Below are positions 17,340-27,087 of a stretch of DNA of 64,000 nt, in pieces. Numbering within the stretch: the first letter of the stretch is position 1; every line of letters starts with the position of its first letter. Position numbers and translations under genes: made by a program. Under the pieces are notes generated by a model that worked only from the letters and a program-made list of their open reading frames with translations, was not told where the DNA came from and did not search any database. This DNA is from Nocardioides ungokensis (lineage in GTDB: Bacteria; Actinomycetota; Actinomycetes; Propionibacteriales; Nocardioidaceae): assembly GCF_013466985.1 (NCBI RefSeq), contig NZ_CP059164.1, forward strand, positions 1,435,001 through 1,499,000. Direction: 5' to 3'.

Positions 17340-17981
17340 GTGCGGATCGGGACTTGGAACCTGGAGGGCAGGTGGTCTTCGGAGCATCGGGCGCTCTTGG
17401 AAGGTCAAGGGTGCGACGTGTGGCTCGTGACGGAGGTGCCATCAGAGGCATCGATCACCGGCATGACTGCTCACCGCACGGCGCATGCGATGGGGCCGGG
17501 CAAGACGTGGGCGGGCATCTTCAGCAGCGTTGGTCTCGCGCCTCAGCCGGACCCGCACCCTGCGACCGCGATGGCGCTGTGCGACGGCGTCCGCTTGATG
17601 AGCTCGGTGCTGCCATGGCGCTCATGCAGCGCTCCTTGGGACGAGACGTCCCTGGCTGAGAAGATGAGCGTGACTTTGGCGCGTCTGCGGGAGCACGTCG
17701 AGGGAGCGACCATCTGGGGCGGTGACTGGAACCAGGCGTTGGAGGGTCGCGACTACGCCGGCAGTGCGGCCGGCCGCGCAAGGATCCTCGAACTCGTGAG
17801 TGACTCACGGCTCTCGGTTCCGACGGGTGCCCTGGGCAGCGCGTCGAAAGGGCATCGGTCCATCGACCACATCGCGGTCCCGATCACCTGGGATGTCAAC
17901 GGTGCTTGGCGCCTGGAAGCGTCCGTGAGCGGGCGTCGACTCTCCGATCACGACGCATACGTGGTCTCCGTCGTTCGATAG
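17340..17981 (+). CDS. endonuclease/exonuclease/phosphatase (EEP) family protein
   Basis: The 213-aa protein contains the full EEP active-site set: GTWNLEGR (Asn, metal site), LVTEVP (Glu), GGDWNQ (Asp/Asn), RSIDHI (Asp) and RLSDHDAY (final Asp-His pair). Members cleave phosphodiester bonds in nucleic acids or small phosphates with Mg2+. There is no signal peptide, so it is cytoplasmic. The GTG start follows GGCAGG at a suitable distance. It lies just after motif copy 6 and convergent with the DUF6308 gene. The substrate is unknown; the compact length fits a small nuclease rather than a sphingomyelinase. Confidence 0.75.
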   Translation: MRIGTWNLEGRWSSEHRALLEGQGCDVWLVTEVPSEASITGMTAHRTAHAMGPGKTWAGIFSSVGLAPQPDPHPATAMALCDGVRLMSSVLPWRSCSAPWDETSLAEKMSVTLARLREHVEGATIWGGDWNQALEGRDYAGSAAGRARILELVSDSRLSVPTGALGSASKGHRSIDHIAVPITWDVNGAWRLEASVSGRRLSDHDAYVVSVVR

Positions 17982-18004
17982 CTCGCTAGAACGAGAGAAT
18001 GAGA

Positions 18005-18766
18005 TCAGCTGCGAAGGTGTCGGCGGGCGGCCATCCAGAGAGCGCTGTCGAGTAGCCGCAGATCCTCCACGTCAACGCGGAGACCGTAGGTCGCCGTGAG
18101 CTCTTCACGCAGCCAGCTCAGCGCGGCGACGATCTTCGGGTTCGTCATGAGATGGCCGTACACCTGAATGTCGATCGAGAAATCGCCGGGCCATCCGTCC
18201 CCGCTCTTCAGCGAGCGCCCGGCACCGAGGTACTCGCACACAAGGTTGTCGCGGACTGGGAACAGCCGCGGACGCTTTCGCGCACACAGCTTTGCTGCGG
18301 TCACCCACCTATTGCTTGCGCCGGCGAGCAACGACCGGAACTGGCCGTGCAGCTCGTACATCCGGGCGAGTGTTTCCGCGCTGCCGCCTTCTCCATGGGT
18401 GAGGTCAGTGATGGGCAGGCACGGATCGAGGTTGCGCAGGTGCCTCTTCACCTGCTCGCGGACATCGCCTTCGTCGAGCAGCAGGCGACCCTGGCGCGCG
18501 TCGAGCTTGATGCTCAGCGTGGTGACGGCGTAGAGGTCTGACGCTTCAACGGCGTTGGGATCGTTCGGTTGCGCGTCGAGGAAGAGGGTGCCCGCATATG
18601 AGCCGTTCCGATCGTAGTAACGCACCAGGCTTTCGACGGCCTTTGTGCCGGTGACGGCGGCGAGGGTTTGGTCCGTGGCGGTTGCAAGGACTTCGTCGCG
18701 CAGTGGCGCCCAGCCGTCCGGGAGAGCAAAGGTGCGGTCGTCGCCGTAGCGGCCATGATCGGTCAT
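18005..18766 (-). CDS. DUF6308-like protein
   Basis: The 253-aa cytoplasmic protein has VTAAKLCARKRPRLFPVRD near residue 170, the helix-turn and KxxARKRP pattern typical of the DUF6308 family, which recalls helix-hairpin-helix folds. The preceding helical segment ends in RMYELHGQFRSLLAG. Family function is not established; a nucleic-acid-related role is a guess from the fold. The ribosome binding site before ATG 18766 is weak. The gene converges on the EEP gene with a 23-bp gap. Confidence 0.65.
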   Translation of the reverse strand: MTDHGRYGDDRTFALPDGWAPLRDEVLATATDQTLAAVTGTKAVESLVRYYDRNGSYAGTLFLDAQPNDPNAVEASDLYAVTTLSIKLDARQGRLLLDEGDVREQVKRHLRNLDPCLPITDLTHGEGGSAETLARMYELHGQFRSLLAGASNRWVTAAKLCARKRPRLFPVRDNLVCEYLGAGRSLKSGDGWPGDFSIDIQVYGHLMTNPKIVAALSWLREELTATYGLRVDVEDLRLLDSALWMAARRHLRS

Positions 18767-19158
18767 GGCGTCAGGAAACCATCGGTCGGCGACTTACACG
18801 CGCACAAGCGTGAAATGAGCCAGATCGAGTCCAGTCCCTGATGTGGGAGTCGAGTCGGCCGCAGGAGCACACCGCGAGAACCTGGCAACCTCACGTCCCC
18901 CCGAACACTGACGGGGGCTGGCACGCGACCTGACGGAGTGCCGAAGTCCCCGCGGTAGCCGCGGCGCCGCACCCGCGTTGACCCCGGGCCTGTGACCGCG
19001 ACTCGCCGGCAGGAACTGTTGGTAATGAGATAGCTGCCTGGCCTGGAGTCTCTTCGTGCTCACGGAACGTCAATGGTGAGCCGTCTCCGTGAAAGGGCCA
19101 TGTTGGGACGCTGAATGACCAATACTCGGGGTCGCAAGCAGGGGTCTGTGGCGATGGG
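18767..19158. other. 392-bp divergent intergenic region
   Basis: This lies between the starts of the DUF6308-like gene (minus) and the secreted protein gene (plus), so it must hold both promoters. The only structure seen is CCGCGG-TAG-CCGCGG at 18950-18964. No copy of the dispersed motif is present and no coding frame is supported. Confidence 0.35.
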
Positions 19159-20028
19159 GTGAAGGTGTTGAATCGTGTGCGTCTCGGGTTGGTCGCCGGT
19201 TTGCTGCTCGGTCTGGCGTCGCTGGGAGGCATGAGCGCTCCGGCCGGCGCGGCAACGTCTACCGCAGCATTCTCGAGCCCAGCCGCCGTCGCCACAATCG
19301 CCAGGCCGGTGCTGACTTCCTCGGCGGGCCAGGTGGAAGAAGGAGACCGGCTGATCCTGACGGCGACGGTCAAGTCGCCCAAGCTCGCCACCTTTGCGAC
19401 GCTCCAGAAGTGGGAAATACCGCCGTACGGCACTGCCTCGTGGCAGACCGTGAAGACGGTCAAGGTCAATGGCCGGAGCAAGGTCCCATTCAAGGCAGTC
19501 GCCACCGATGAGAACTCGGAGCGCTATCGCGTTTCCGTCGGGTACCGCAGCGCCACAAGACCCGTGACCTCGGGCGCGCTCACCATCACGGTATGGCGTT
19601 GGATCCCTCTCAATGAGTACCGCCCGTATTACGAGGCCGAGCCATACGCAGCCGGCTTCGGGACCACCACCATCGCCGGTCAGGCGTACAGCGGGTGGGG
19701 ACCCTTCACGTACTCCCACACCGGAACCTGGGAGAGTCGGTTCACCCCCGGGCGGCACTGCAAGGCGTTCAAGGCTGTCCTCGGCATCGCCGACATCTCC
19801 GGCGATGACTCATCCGGTGCGATCACCTTCACCGCAGACGACACGCAGCTATACGCCTCGCCGACACTGACGCCGGGCATGAGCGTCCCCGTTGTCGTCG
19901 ACCTGGCGAAGCCGTACCGCTTCGGCATCCAATTGTTCGACACCACACCCGGTGGCACCACCGGCCACGATGCCGTGGAGTCTTGGCCGGTCCTCGGCGA
20001 ACCAGCGTTCCTGTGCACCGGAGTCTGA
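19159..20028 (+). CDS. secreted Ig-like/NPCBM-like domain protein
   Basis: Residues 1-32 are a signal peptide (LGLVAGLLLGLASLGG, cleavage near AGA-ATS). Residues about 45-140 resemble the beta-sandwich repeats of actinobacterial exported proteins (ILTATVKSPKLATFATLQKW, SERYRVSVGYRSATRPVTSG). The C-terminal 140 residues (FTYSHTGTWESRFTPGRHCK, then VLGIADISGDD) resemble an NPCBM-type carbohydrate-binding fold with two Cys (at CKAF and FLCTGV) that may form a disulfide. It is probably a surface or matrix protein. GTG 19159 or GTG 19165 could be the start. Confidence 0.7.
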   Translation: MKVLNRVRLGLVAGLLLGLASLGGMSAPAGAATSTAAFSSPAAVATIARPVLTSSAGQVEEGDRLILTATVKSPKLATFATLQKWEIPPYGTASWQTVKTVKVNGRSKVPFKAVATDENSERYRVSVGYRSATRPVTSGALTITVWRWIPLNEYRPYYEAEPYAAGFGTTTIAGQAYSGWGPFTYSHTGTWESRFTPGRHCKAFKAVLGIADISGDDSSGAITFTADDTQLYASPTLTPGMSVPVVVDLAKPYRFGIQLFDTTPGGTTGHDAVESWPVLGEPAFLCTGV

Positions 20029-20038
20029 GGCGAAGTCA

Positions 20039-20059
20039 GGTGGGCAACGCGAGCCCACC
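20039..20059 (+). terminator. terminator-like hairpin after the secreted protein gene
   Basis: GGTGGGC, loop AACGCGA and GCCCACC pair perfectly 11 bases after the stop at 20028. No T-run follows, which is common for high-GC actinobacterial terminators. It separates the accessory array from the minus-strand conjugation operon. Confidence 0.5.
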
Positions 20060-20137
20060 CACCCTCGCTCCGACTGGGCGCGAATAGTTCCGCACGCCCT
20101 CGAAAGCGGCGCTTAGACCAATGTTTCGAGCGGGCCC

Positions 20138-20341
20138 TTAATGCAGCCTCGTGCTTGCGAGGTAGCAGCGCGCTGCGAGGTCGATCAGAGGGCGGTCGGA
20201 GTAGTTGGTGGCCCACGATCCAGTGATTCGACCGTCGGCGTTGATCCTGAGGTGGCCGATCTGCTTGTCGTCGTAGTCAATGTTGAGGTACTCGGGGTTG
20301 CCACCTCGACGGATGCTCATGAGGGCTGGGTCAATCAGCAT
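20138..20341 (-). CDS. small protein at the 3' end of the conjugation operon
   Basis: ATG 20341 is preceded by AAGGAGA with an 8-nt spacer. The 67-aa product contains LNIDYDDKQIGHLRINADGR and then SDRPLIDLAARCYL, a compact soluble fold. Its start overlaps the end of the DUF4913 gene by 11 nt, so it belongs to the operon. Function unknown; similar small proteins accompany actinobacterial T4SS loci. Confidence 0.65.
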   Translation of the reverse strand: MLIDPALMSIRRGGNPEYLNIDYDDKQIGHLRINADGRITGSWATNYSDRPLIDLAARCYLASTRLH

Positions 20342-20915
20342 GGGCGGAATCTCCTTCTCGCGTCCGCTCGGCGACCCCGTTGGGCTCCGGTGACGCGTAT
20401 GCGGCGGCTGGTCGAGGGTGGTGGTCGTTGGCACAGTCGAGGGCGAAGGCTCCGTGCTCGAGTCGGTAGAGCACGCCGGGTAGCCACCGGTCGTGCCAGT
20501 CCGCAGCGGCGGTCAGGGGTGCGTTCCGGTCCTCGTACGCGTGTTGCCATGCGAGCCAGAGGGCGGTGAGCTCCTCGACGAGTTCGGGGTGGTCGGCCCA
20601 ACAGGGCGGGATCTTGCGGGCAAGGGGGTAGCGGCCACGGATCCAGTTGATCCAGTCGGTGAGCAGGTGCCAGAGCTCGTCGGCGGCGTTGGAGCCGATG
20701 CTGCGCCAGCACCAGGAGGTGGGTGCACTGCCCGGCGTGGTGCTCTGCGACTCGATGTCTTCGAGGCGGGCGATGAGGCCGGCGACAGTGTCGGTCGCCT
20801 CGTGGGCGAGGGCGTCGATGTCCTGGCGGATCTGACTGATCAGCTGTGCATGGTTCATGAGCTGGCGCAGGACTGAATCGTCTGCCTGCGTCGGAGTGCT
20901 TGTGGCGGCGTTCAT
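20331..20915 (-). CDS. DUF4913 family conjugation-associated protein
   Basis: ATG 20915 has AAGGGA upstream, and its A is shared with the TraG stop (TGATG), so the two genes are translationally coupled. The 194-aa protein carries the DUF4913 core ELWHLLTDWINWIRGRYPLA, PPCWADHPELVEELTALWL and AWQHAYEDRNAP. This Trp-rich helical family is found almost only in actinobacterial integrative and conjugative elements or plasmids. Its molecular role is not established. Confidence 0.85.
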   Translation of the reverse strand: MNAATSTPTQADDSVLRQLMNHAQLISQIRQDIDALAHEATDTVAGLIARLEDIESQSTTPGSAPTSWCWRSIGSNAADELWHLLTDWINWIRGRYPLARKIPPCWADHPELVEELTALWLAWQHAYEDRNAPLTAAADWHDRWLPGVLYRLEHGAFALDCANDHHPRPAAAYASPEPNGVAERTREGDSAHAD

Positions 20916-22620
20916 CACGTCTTCCCTTCTGTGCTGCCGCTGGATGACCACAGTGCGCGGAACCGGCGATCGCGATACCAGGGGAGCAGGCGCACCCGCG
21001 CCGGCGGCAGGTTCTGGTAGCTCAACACGGCCTGTCCGTCGGGAGCTGCTGCAGTCGGTGGAGCGGCGCGAGGTGGTCGGTGTGCTCGTTGCGGGTGCGA
21101 CTGCGGCGTCCGTCGGTGCCGGTGGTGGTGCCATGGGTCTCGGTCCGGGTCTGACCCATGAGCTCTGACCAGTACCGCAGGGTCTCCAGGTCGCCGACGC
21201 CGGGCAGGAGCATCCTCATCTTCGCGTTGGAGACCACGGTGCGGGCAACCTCGCGGCCGCCGTACAGGTGCTCGACCTGGGCCAGGTCGTGGTAGATCAG
21301 CAACAGCTGGATGCCGTTGCCACGTGCAGTCGTGAGCAGGTGGGGGAGTCGCGGATAGCGGAAGACGTTGCCAGCCTCATCAAGGGCGAGCAGCAGCCGG
21401 GGCGACAGTGGCCCGCTCGTGGCGGCGGCCCGGGATTCGGCTTCGTGGACGATCGCGGAGACCAGGGTGGTGAAGTACGGCGCGAAGCGGTCGCCCTCGG
21501 CGTTGGGGGTGACGATGCACAGCGTGCCTCTGCTGTCGAGGAGCTGGGCCGGGGAGAAGCCTCCTCGGTCCGCGGCGTCGGCGACCCCGGGGCGGGAGTA
21601 GGTGTCGGCGAGTCCGAGGGCTGTGAAGAGCACCGATCCCTTGCCTTCCTCGTGGATGGACCAGGTGGAGGAGTACTCGCGGGCGGTGGCATCGTGGCCG
21701 GCGCCGCGGAGGATGTCCTCGACGTGGTCGCGGGCCCGTTCGCCACCGTGGATCCACTCGACCCACTGGGTCAGGCCGCCTCCGGAGAGGTGCGCGGCCA
21801 GGAGCAGACCCTTGAGGTACTTGCGGGCCTGCGAGTTCCAGGGACGTGCCTTGGGGTCCCCGTTCATCCCGGACGAGTCGACCATCCACTCGGCGATACG
21901 GTCGGCCTGGTCGTCGTCGCTCGCGGCCGAGATCGGGGACCATCCGACCGTCCCGTGGCCGGGGGCGCCGCCTGGCGCGACCACCCAGACCGGCCCGGAT
22001 GCCGCCCGGGCCCGGCAGATGGGGGCCAGGTCCTGGGGCTTGGCAGTGGTGAGCACGACGGGGCCGTCCCAGTCGATCACGTTGGGAATGATGAGGCTGG
22101 TCGTCTTTCCGGACCCGTTGGGGCCGAACGCCACCGCGGAGACGCAGTCGTGGCCTGCCAGCAACCGGCCACTTGCGCGGCCACGCCCGGCCGTCAGTCG
22201 CCAGCTGCGCCGGGCCGGGTCCGTGGGCACCGCGAGGCGCCGCTCCTGTCGCCAGGTCGCCCAGGTCGCCGGCTCGGAACGGCTGGAGTGCCCGGCGTAG
22301 ACCCGGCGCACGATGATCAGGCTCCCTGCGAGGAGCAGGATCGCCAGGAGCGCGAGCAGCAGCCAGAACAGCCAGCCCGTGAGTCCCGCCGCGCGGGGGT
22401 ACGTCGTCGTCCAGGCGTCACTCGGGTGGTCGCCGTGGATGAGTCGCAGCGCGAAGCCGGGGGAGCGATGGAACGGGGCAGGCCCGGTGGCGGCGCCGGT
22501 CAACCACAGGGTGCCGACGGCGGCGATCCAGCACAGCGCGGACGAGCCGATGACGAGGCCCGCAACTCCGAGGGCGCCGGCGACGAGGGGATCGTTGCTG
22601 GCCGCACGCTGGTCACTCAT
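20915..22620 (-). CDS. traG: TraG/VirD4-type coupling protein ATPase (one frameshift near the 3' end)
   Basis: It delivers the relaxase-DNA complex to the secretion channel. Two membrane regions lie at about residues 10-40 and 75-105. Walker A FGPNGSGKTTS is near 165 and Walker B LLLALDEAGN near 410, followed by the coupling-protein C-terminus (SELMGQTRTET). The frame stops at 21022. A one-base loss near 21025 restores RAVLSYQNLPPARVRLLPWY, the usual end, down to a TGA at 20915 that overlaps the DUF4913 ATG. The restored length is 568 aa. The ATG at 22620 overlaps the upstream ATPase stop (ATGA). Confidence 0.85.
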
Positions 22621-23975
22621 GGCCGGCTCCCGGTGCGCATGCGGGCATCGGTGTCCACGACCGGCAGTTCGGCCTCGCCGAGGATGTGGTCGACGATGGC
22701 GGAGTGCCGTCCGACCTTCCACAGGCCGCGGCCGCGGGGGAGGTGGACGAGCTGTTCGGCCTCGACGTCGGTGAGCCCGAGGGCGGCCGCGGTGGGCTCG
22801 ACCTGGTCGGTCTCCTGGGCGTAGACGACCCGGGTCGAGCAGTCGGCCAGCAACCCTTGGGCGAGTGCCACGGCCTCGCTGCCCGAGGCGCCGACCGCGC
22901 CCAGGTCGGAGATGCGGTGCACGATCGCGAGGTTGGCGACACCGAGGGCGCGTGAGAGCTTCCACTGCGACTGCATCCGGCGGACCAGTGCGAGGTGACG
23001 GAGCATGCGCCACGCCTCGTCGTACACCACCAGCCGTCGCTCGGAGCCGGCCGCGGCAAGAGCGGCCTCCATCCACGCCGAGGCACAGGTCATCAGCAGG
23101 GCGACGGCGGTGTCGTCGCCTGCAAGCCGGGAGGTGTCGAGCACCTGGACGGGTGCTGTGAAGTCGATCGGGTGGGTGGTGTGGCCGTCGAAGAGACCGG
23201 CGAGGTCACCCACCACGAGGCGGCGCAGCTCGAGGGCCAGGTTCCGCGACTCCACGGCGAGCTCGCGGCCGGTCATGTTCAACGCCTTCGCCGTGGCCTC
23301 GGTCGGCGCCATCAGGGCGGTGACGATCTCCGGCAACACCGGGGTCGACCCGGCGCGGGCGTGGGTGTCGGTCACTGCGGTGAGGGCGACCAGGAGGGCA
23401 TTGCGCTCCACGGGCTGGAGCCGCCGGTCCAACGCGGTCTCGGCGAGGGAGGCGAGCAGGCTGTTGCGTCGGGCCAACACCTCGCGGTGCCACTCCTCGA
23501 CTGCCATGGCGGTTGGCTTGGGCCCGGGGTCGAGGGGGTTGATCCGGGCGGGGAGACCGCGGCCCAGCGCGATCGGTTCCGATCCCAGGGCGCGGGCGAC
23601 CTCTCCCCATTCGCCCTTCGGGTCACAGGGAACGTAGACCTTGATACCGAACGCGGTCATCCGCAGGGCGAGTGACTTGGCCAGTGCGCTCTTGCCGCGG
23701 CCGATCACACCGGCGAGGAGGATGTTGGGGTTTGTGATCACGCCGGCGTTGTAGAGCTCCCACGGGTCGAACACGAAGCTCCCGTCGGACCCCGCCTGTC
23801 GGCCCACGTAGACACCTCGGGACCCGAGCGCGGCGTCGACGATGAACGGGTAGGCGGCCTGCAGGTTGCGGGTGGTCGCCCGGTGGGCCGGGACACTCAT
23901 CCGTCGCAGGGACCTGCCGGTGGCCCGACGGACCGACATCCGACGGCCGTGCTGCTGAATGGTTGTTCGCGTCAT
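22617..23975 (-). CDS. VirB4-like conjugation ATPase
   Basis: The 452-aa protein has Walker A GVIGRGKSALAKS near residue 90, PCDPKGEWGEVARALG after it, and Walker B RLVVYDEAWRM near 313 followed by a VirB4-type helical lid (RMQSQWKLSRALGV). It carries only the motor domain: the usual VirB4 N-terminal half is missing and is probably supplied by the SCO6880-like protein encoded upstream, with which it overlaps by 4 nt (ATGA). It would energise pilus assembly and DNA transfer at the inner face of the membrane. Confidence 0.85.
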   Translation of the reverse strand: MTRTTIQQHGRRMSVRRATGRSLRRMSVPAHRATTRNLQAAYPFIVDAALGSRGVYVGRQAGSDGSFVFDPWELYNAGVITNPNILLAGVIGRGKSALAKSLALRMTAFGIKVYVPCDPKGEWGEVARALGSEPIALGRGLPARINPLDPGPKPTAMAVEEWHREVLARRNSLLASLAETALDRRLQPVERNALLVALTAVTDTHARAGSTPVLPEIVTALMAPTEATAKALNMTGRELAVESRNLALELRRLVVGDLAGLFDGHTTHPIDFTAPVQVLDTSRLAGDDTAVALLMTCASAWMEAALAAAGSERRLVVYDEAWRMLRHLALVRRMQSQWKLSRALGVANLAIVHRISDLGAVGASGSEAVALAQGLLADCSTRVVYAQETDQVEPTAAALGLTDVEAEQLVHLPRGRGLWKVGRHSAIVDHILGEAELPVVDTDARMRTGSRP

Positions 23976-25432
23976 CGGCCGACACCTTGGGTGAGGGGGA
24001 GGGCTGCGCAGAGGAACGCCTGGTCGGTCTCCCCGTAGATCCGCCGCACTTCGAGCGCGCTGCGGACGGCGGCCTGCTCGACCTGGGCGCAGGCGGCCTC
24101 GAGCTGGTCGCGGTCGGTGGCGGTGACGGTGATCCAGCCGGTGAAGCGGTACTCGGTGTGGCCGCGGACGAGCTCGCGCTCGCGGCGCTCGAGAGCGTCG
24201 TACTCCTCCTCATCCTGGACGGTCTCGACCTGTCCGAGCCGGTGTCGCTGCGCTTCGTCGGCGCGCTTGCCGACGCGGAGGCTTCTCAGCTCGCGCATGG
24301 ACCTTGACGGGGGGATCGGCTCGTAGGTAAGGGTCACGGTTCGTCGTACGCCGCCGAGTGCGAGCAGCGGGTAGAACCAGGCCGCCTCGACGGGGACCGA
24401 AGGCCATTCGGCGATCCAGTACACGGCGTGGAGTCCGCTGTCAGAGCGGTAGTGGTCCCAGTTGCCTTCGGCGGCGACGGGTCCGGCCGCGATGGGCAGC
24501 CTCTGGCGCTGGTCGTCGTCGAGTGAGTCGGAGGAGACGGGGTCGAACTGTCCCCGCACCAGTCGTCCCAGGTCGGCGGCGTCGAGGGTGCCGAGTACCT
24601 CGATATCGGCAGATCGCAGTGCCTGCTTGATCCAGGCGAGCTCTCCGAGTAGCACCTTGGTCGTCCCCTCAGGGCCACCTCCGGCACGGCGGATCTGCCT
24701 CCGCAGCCGGTGGGCGTCGATGGAGACCGCCAGGTAGGCCTCGTGACGGGTGGCGGCGGGGCCGGCGCGTCCGATCAGTTCGGCGTAAGCATCGGCATAG
24801 CGGGCTTGCTCGTCGCCGTGTTCACGCCACCATCGGGCGAGGTCGTGGCCGCTGTCCGGGATGGTCCGCTCGAGCCACTGCACCGCCGCGATGCGCGATC
24901 CCTCTTGTCCGGCCTGGGAGAGCAAGGCACCCCAGGCCGAGATCCGGCGTTCCTGGCTGGCGCGGTCAGCCAGCACGTAGTTGGCGCCACGCACCGACAG
25001 GACCAGCGTCCACCGCTCACCGATCCGCATCGCGGCGACCGGACCGTCCAGCGTGCGGGTCTCGAAGAGTCGCAGCTGCTGGCCCAGTCCGGGAAGGTCG
25101 AGCCTGACCCGGGAGTCGCATCGGCGCAGCGCGAACGGCCCACCCAAGTAGCGAGCCTCACCCTTCACACGGGCGTAGAAGTGGTTCGCCACGGGTCGGG
25201 CCCAGTCGACCAGAGCGCGGCCTTGGACCGGGAAGAGGGCGAGGAACGCGAGGCAGGCCAGGACGGCGAGCCCCGCGCCGCCGCCGCGGGCACCGGCGGA
25301 CAGGAGCCCGAGCAGCAGGCAGGCGCAGCCGATCCCGAGCAGTCCCAGCTGCGGCGCTCGGAGCCCGAGCAGCAGGCCGCCGCGGTCACGGCGTCCGAAG
25401 CTGTGGGTCGCGGGTGTGTCGTGGACAGTCAC
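23972..25432 (-). CDS. SCO6880-like T4SS membrane protein
   Basis: The 486-aa protein has two N-terminal membrane helices (GLLGIGCACLLLGLLSAG and LAVLACLAFLALFPVQG). A long cytoplasmic region follows, with SVRGANYVLADRASQERR, WITVTATDRDQLEAACAQVE and IYGETDQAFLCAALPL. This is the layout of the SCO6880 family, which combines PrgI/VirB3-like helices with the N-terminal part of VirB4. It overlaps both neighbours by 4 nt. It probably anchors the separate ATPase to the membrane. Confidence 0.8.
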   Translation of the reverse strand: MTVHDTPATHSFGRRDRGGLLLGLRAPQLGLLGIGCACLLLGLLSAGARGGGAGLAVLACLAFLALFPVQGRALVDWARPVANHFYARVKGEARYLGGPFALRRCDSRVRLDLPGLGQQLRLFETRTLDGPVAAMRIGERWTLVLSVRGANYVLADRASQERRISAWGALLSQAGQEGSRIAAVQWLERTIPDSGHDLARWWREHGDEQARYADAYAELIGRAGPAATRHEAYLAVSIDAHRLRRQIRRAGGGPEGTTKVLLGELAWIKQALRSADIEVLGTLDAADLGRLVRGQFDPVSSDSLDDDQRQRLPIAAGPVAAEGNWDHYRSDSGLHAVYWIAEWPSVPVEAAWFYPLLALGGVRRTVTLTYEPIPPSRSMRELRSLRVGKRADEAQRHRLGQVETVQDEEEYDALERRERELVRGHTEYRFTGWITVTATDRDQLEAACAQVEQAAVRSALEVRRIYGETDQAFLCAALPLTQGVGR

Positions 25433-26760
25433 GGCGTCTCTCCGTCCGAGTTGATGTTCTGGGTCTGTGCTTCGGGACCGCGGCGTGTGCTCGTGGAGTC
25501 GGCGTCAGCCGCGGTGTCGAGGGAGGGACCGCGTGCTCCGGTCGAGAGCCCGTCGGCGGTGTTGGCTGCCTGATCAGCTCCACTCCGTACCGCGCCCGTC
25601 GTGGCCTGGGCGGCGGCCACGGTCGCCATCGCTGGGCCGGCGGCCGAAGCCGCGCCCGTGCTGCCGACGGCACCTGAGGTTCCTGACGCGCTCGGACTCA
25701 ACGCCGACTGGATGGCGGGAGCTCCCTGCGCCGTCGGTCCGGTCGAGCTGGATCGGGCCTGGCCCTGGGAGCGCGCATGGTCGTGCCGTCCCATCCCGGC
25801 CACGGCGCCGGCCGCGCGGCCAGTGACGGGGGCGGTGCCGCCTCGCAGGGTGTTGAGGGCGTCGCCGGCCAGGTGGGTGTCAGCGGCGAAGTGCACCAGC
25901 CGCAGCATCACCACGGGCGCGAAGCAGGCACCGCACATCAGGACCGTGGAGGCGACGAAGTCGCTCAGCGACTGGCCGCTGCCCCTGGAGAGCAGCGCGA
26001 GCCCGACCCCGAAAAGCGTGTAGATGGCGGTCTTGGTGAACACGAGCGCGATCAGGACCTCGGTCAGGCGGACCACCCAGCGGCGGGTGGGCGTCCAGAG
26101 GTAGCCGGCGATCAACAGCGGCGCGAAGGCCACGACCACGAGAATCGCGATCTTGCGGAAGATCATGACGAACCACAGGATCAGCGCGGCGACCAGCATG
26201 GTCATCATCAGCAGGATGAGCAGCATGTTCGCAGCGAACTGCCCGGCGTTGCCGGCGACCGCATTGAAGCCGGCACCCAGGCCCTGGATTGATCGGGCGA
26301 AGTCGTAGCCGGTGACCCTGACGACTCCGTGGGAGAGCCAGTTGTCGACGGCCACCAGCAGCTGGGCGAAGACGATGTAGAAGGCTCCGCCCAGTCCAGC
26401 GACCCCGACGCCAACGGCGGCACGGCTGAGGGTGGCCCCGTCCCGGCGTACACATGCCACCGCGACGGCGATGAGCAGGACGACACCGATCAGCGGCGCG
26501 GCCAGCCCGAGGAAGCCGAAGTACACACCTCGATAGGTCGGATCGGCCAGCGGCACCGTGGCGGAGTCGTCGAGGTTCTTGAGCAGCTCGCCCATCAGCA
26601 TCTGCGCACCGGACGCGATCGACTGCGTGATGGCGCTCATGCCGGTGCTGGCGGCGCTCTCGGCCGCGCTATGGGCGCCTTGGCAGGCGAGATTCCACCA
26701 GGCGCAGCCGGAGGCGGAGCTGCTCAGCGTGCCCGTCATCGGGCTTGTCTCGGTCAGCAT
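25429..26760 (-). CDS. VirB6/TrbL-like polytopic T4SS protein
   Basis: ATG 26760 is preferred over GTG 26766 because GGAG then lies 5 nt upstream. The 443-aa protein has about six hydrophobic helices between residues 65 and 280 (for example LAAPLIGVVLLIAVAVACV, MLLILLMMTMLVAALILWFV and IAILVVVAFAPLLIAGYLW). A Ser/Ala/Gly-rich tail of about 130 residues follows, as in TrbL-type channel proteins of Gram-positive conjugation systems. It would form the inner-membrane pore of the transfer apparatus. Confidence 0.8.
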   Translation of the reverse strand: MLTETSPMTGTLSSSASGCAWWNLACQGAHSAAESAASTGMSAITQSIASGAQMLMGELLKNLDDSATVPLADPTYRGVYFGFLGLAAPLIGVVLLIAVAVACVRRDGATLSRAAVGVGVAGLGGAFYIVFAQLLVAVDNWLSHGVVRVTGYDFARSIQGLGAGFNAVAGNAGQFAANMLLILLMMTMLVAALILWFVMIFRKIAILVVVAFAPLLIAGYLWTPTRRWVVRLTEVLIALVFTKTAIYTLFGVGLALLSRGSGQSLSDFVASTVLMCGACFAPVVMLRLVHFAADTHLAGDALNTLRGGTAPVTGRAAGAVAGMGRHDHARSQGQARSSSTGPTAQGAPAIQSALSPSASGTSGAVGSTGAASAAGPAMATVAAAQATTGAVRSGADQAANTADGLSTGARGPSLDTAADADSTSTRRGPEAQTQNINSDGETP

Positions 26761-26774
26761 TGCCACTCCGCGGG

Positions 26775-27074
26775 TCAGCGGATCTGCGAGCCGAGGTTGG
26801 CGAAGAAGTTGATGATCGGCCCGGCCCCGCCGGCGATCAGCGCGGCCGCACCGCAGACGAGAACGCCGGTCTTGCCGCGGGAGGCGGCGTGGTAGTTGCC
26901 GCCGAAGCTCCCGAGCGACCAGATGATGACGCTGATCAAGATGCCGCCGAGTGCCGCGAAGAGTGCCCAGCCGCCGAGGCCGTCGAGGATCTGCTGGATC
27001 TGGGCGCCACCGGGGAGCTTGCCGGGGTCCGGGTTGACGCGGACTTCGTGGAGGATCTGGCTGGGGAATCGCAT
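26775..27074 (-). CDS. pilin-like (VirB2-type/DUF6112-like) T4SS membrane protein
   Basis: ATG 27074 is preceded by AGGAGAG. The 99-aa protein has two membrane helices, WALFAALGGILISVIIWSLG and VLVCGAAALIAGGAGPIINF, separated by the basic loop NYHAASRGKTG, the standard small two-helix VirB2/DUF6112 layout. The N-terminal part (FPSQILHEVRVNPDPGKLPG) is not a classical cleaved signal. It lies directly upstream of the VirB6-like gene and probably forms the extracellular conduit or pilus. Confidence 0.75.
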   Translation of the reverse strand: MRFPSQILHEVRVNPDPGKLPGGAQIQQILDGLGGWALFAALGGILISVIIWSLGSFGGNYHAASRGKTGVLVCGAAALIAGGAGPIINFFANLGSQIR

Positions 27075-27087
27075 CGTTCTCTCCTGT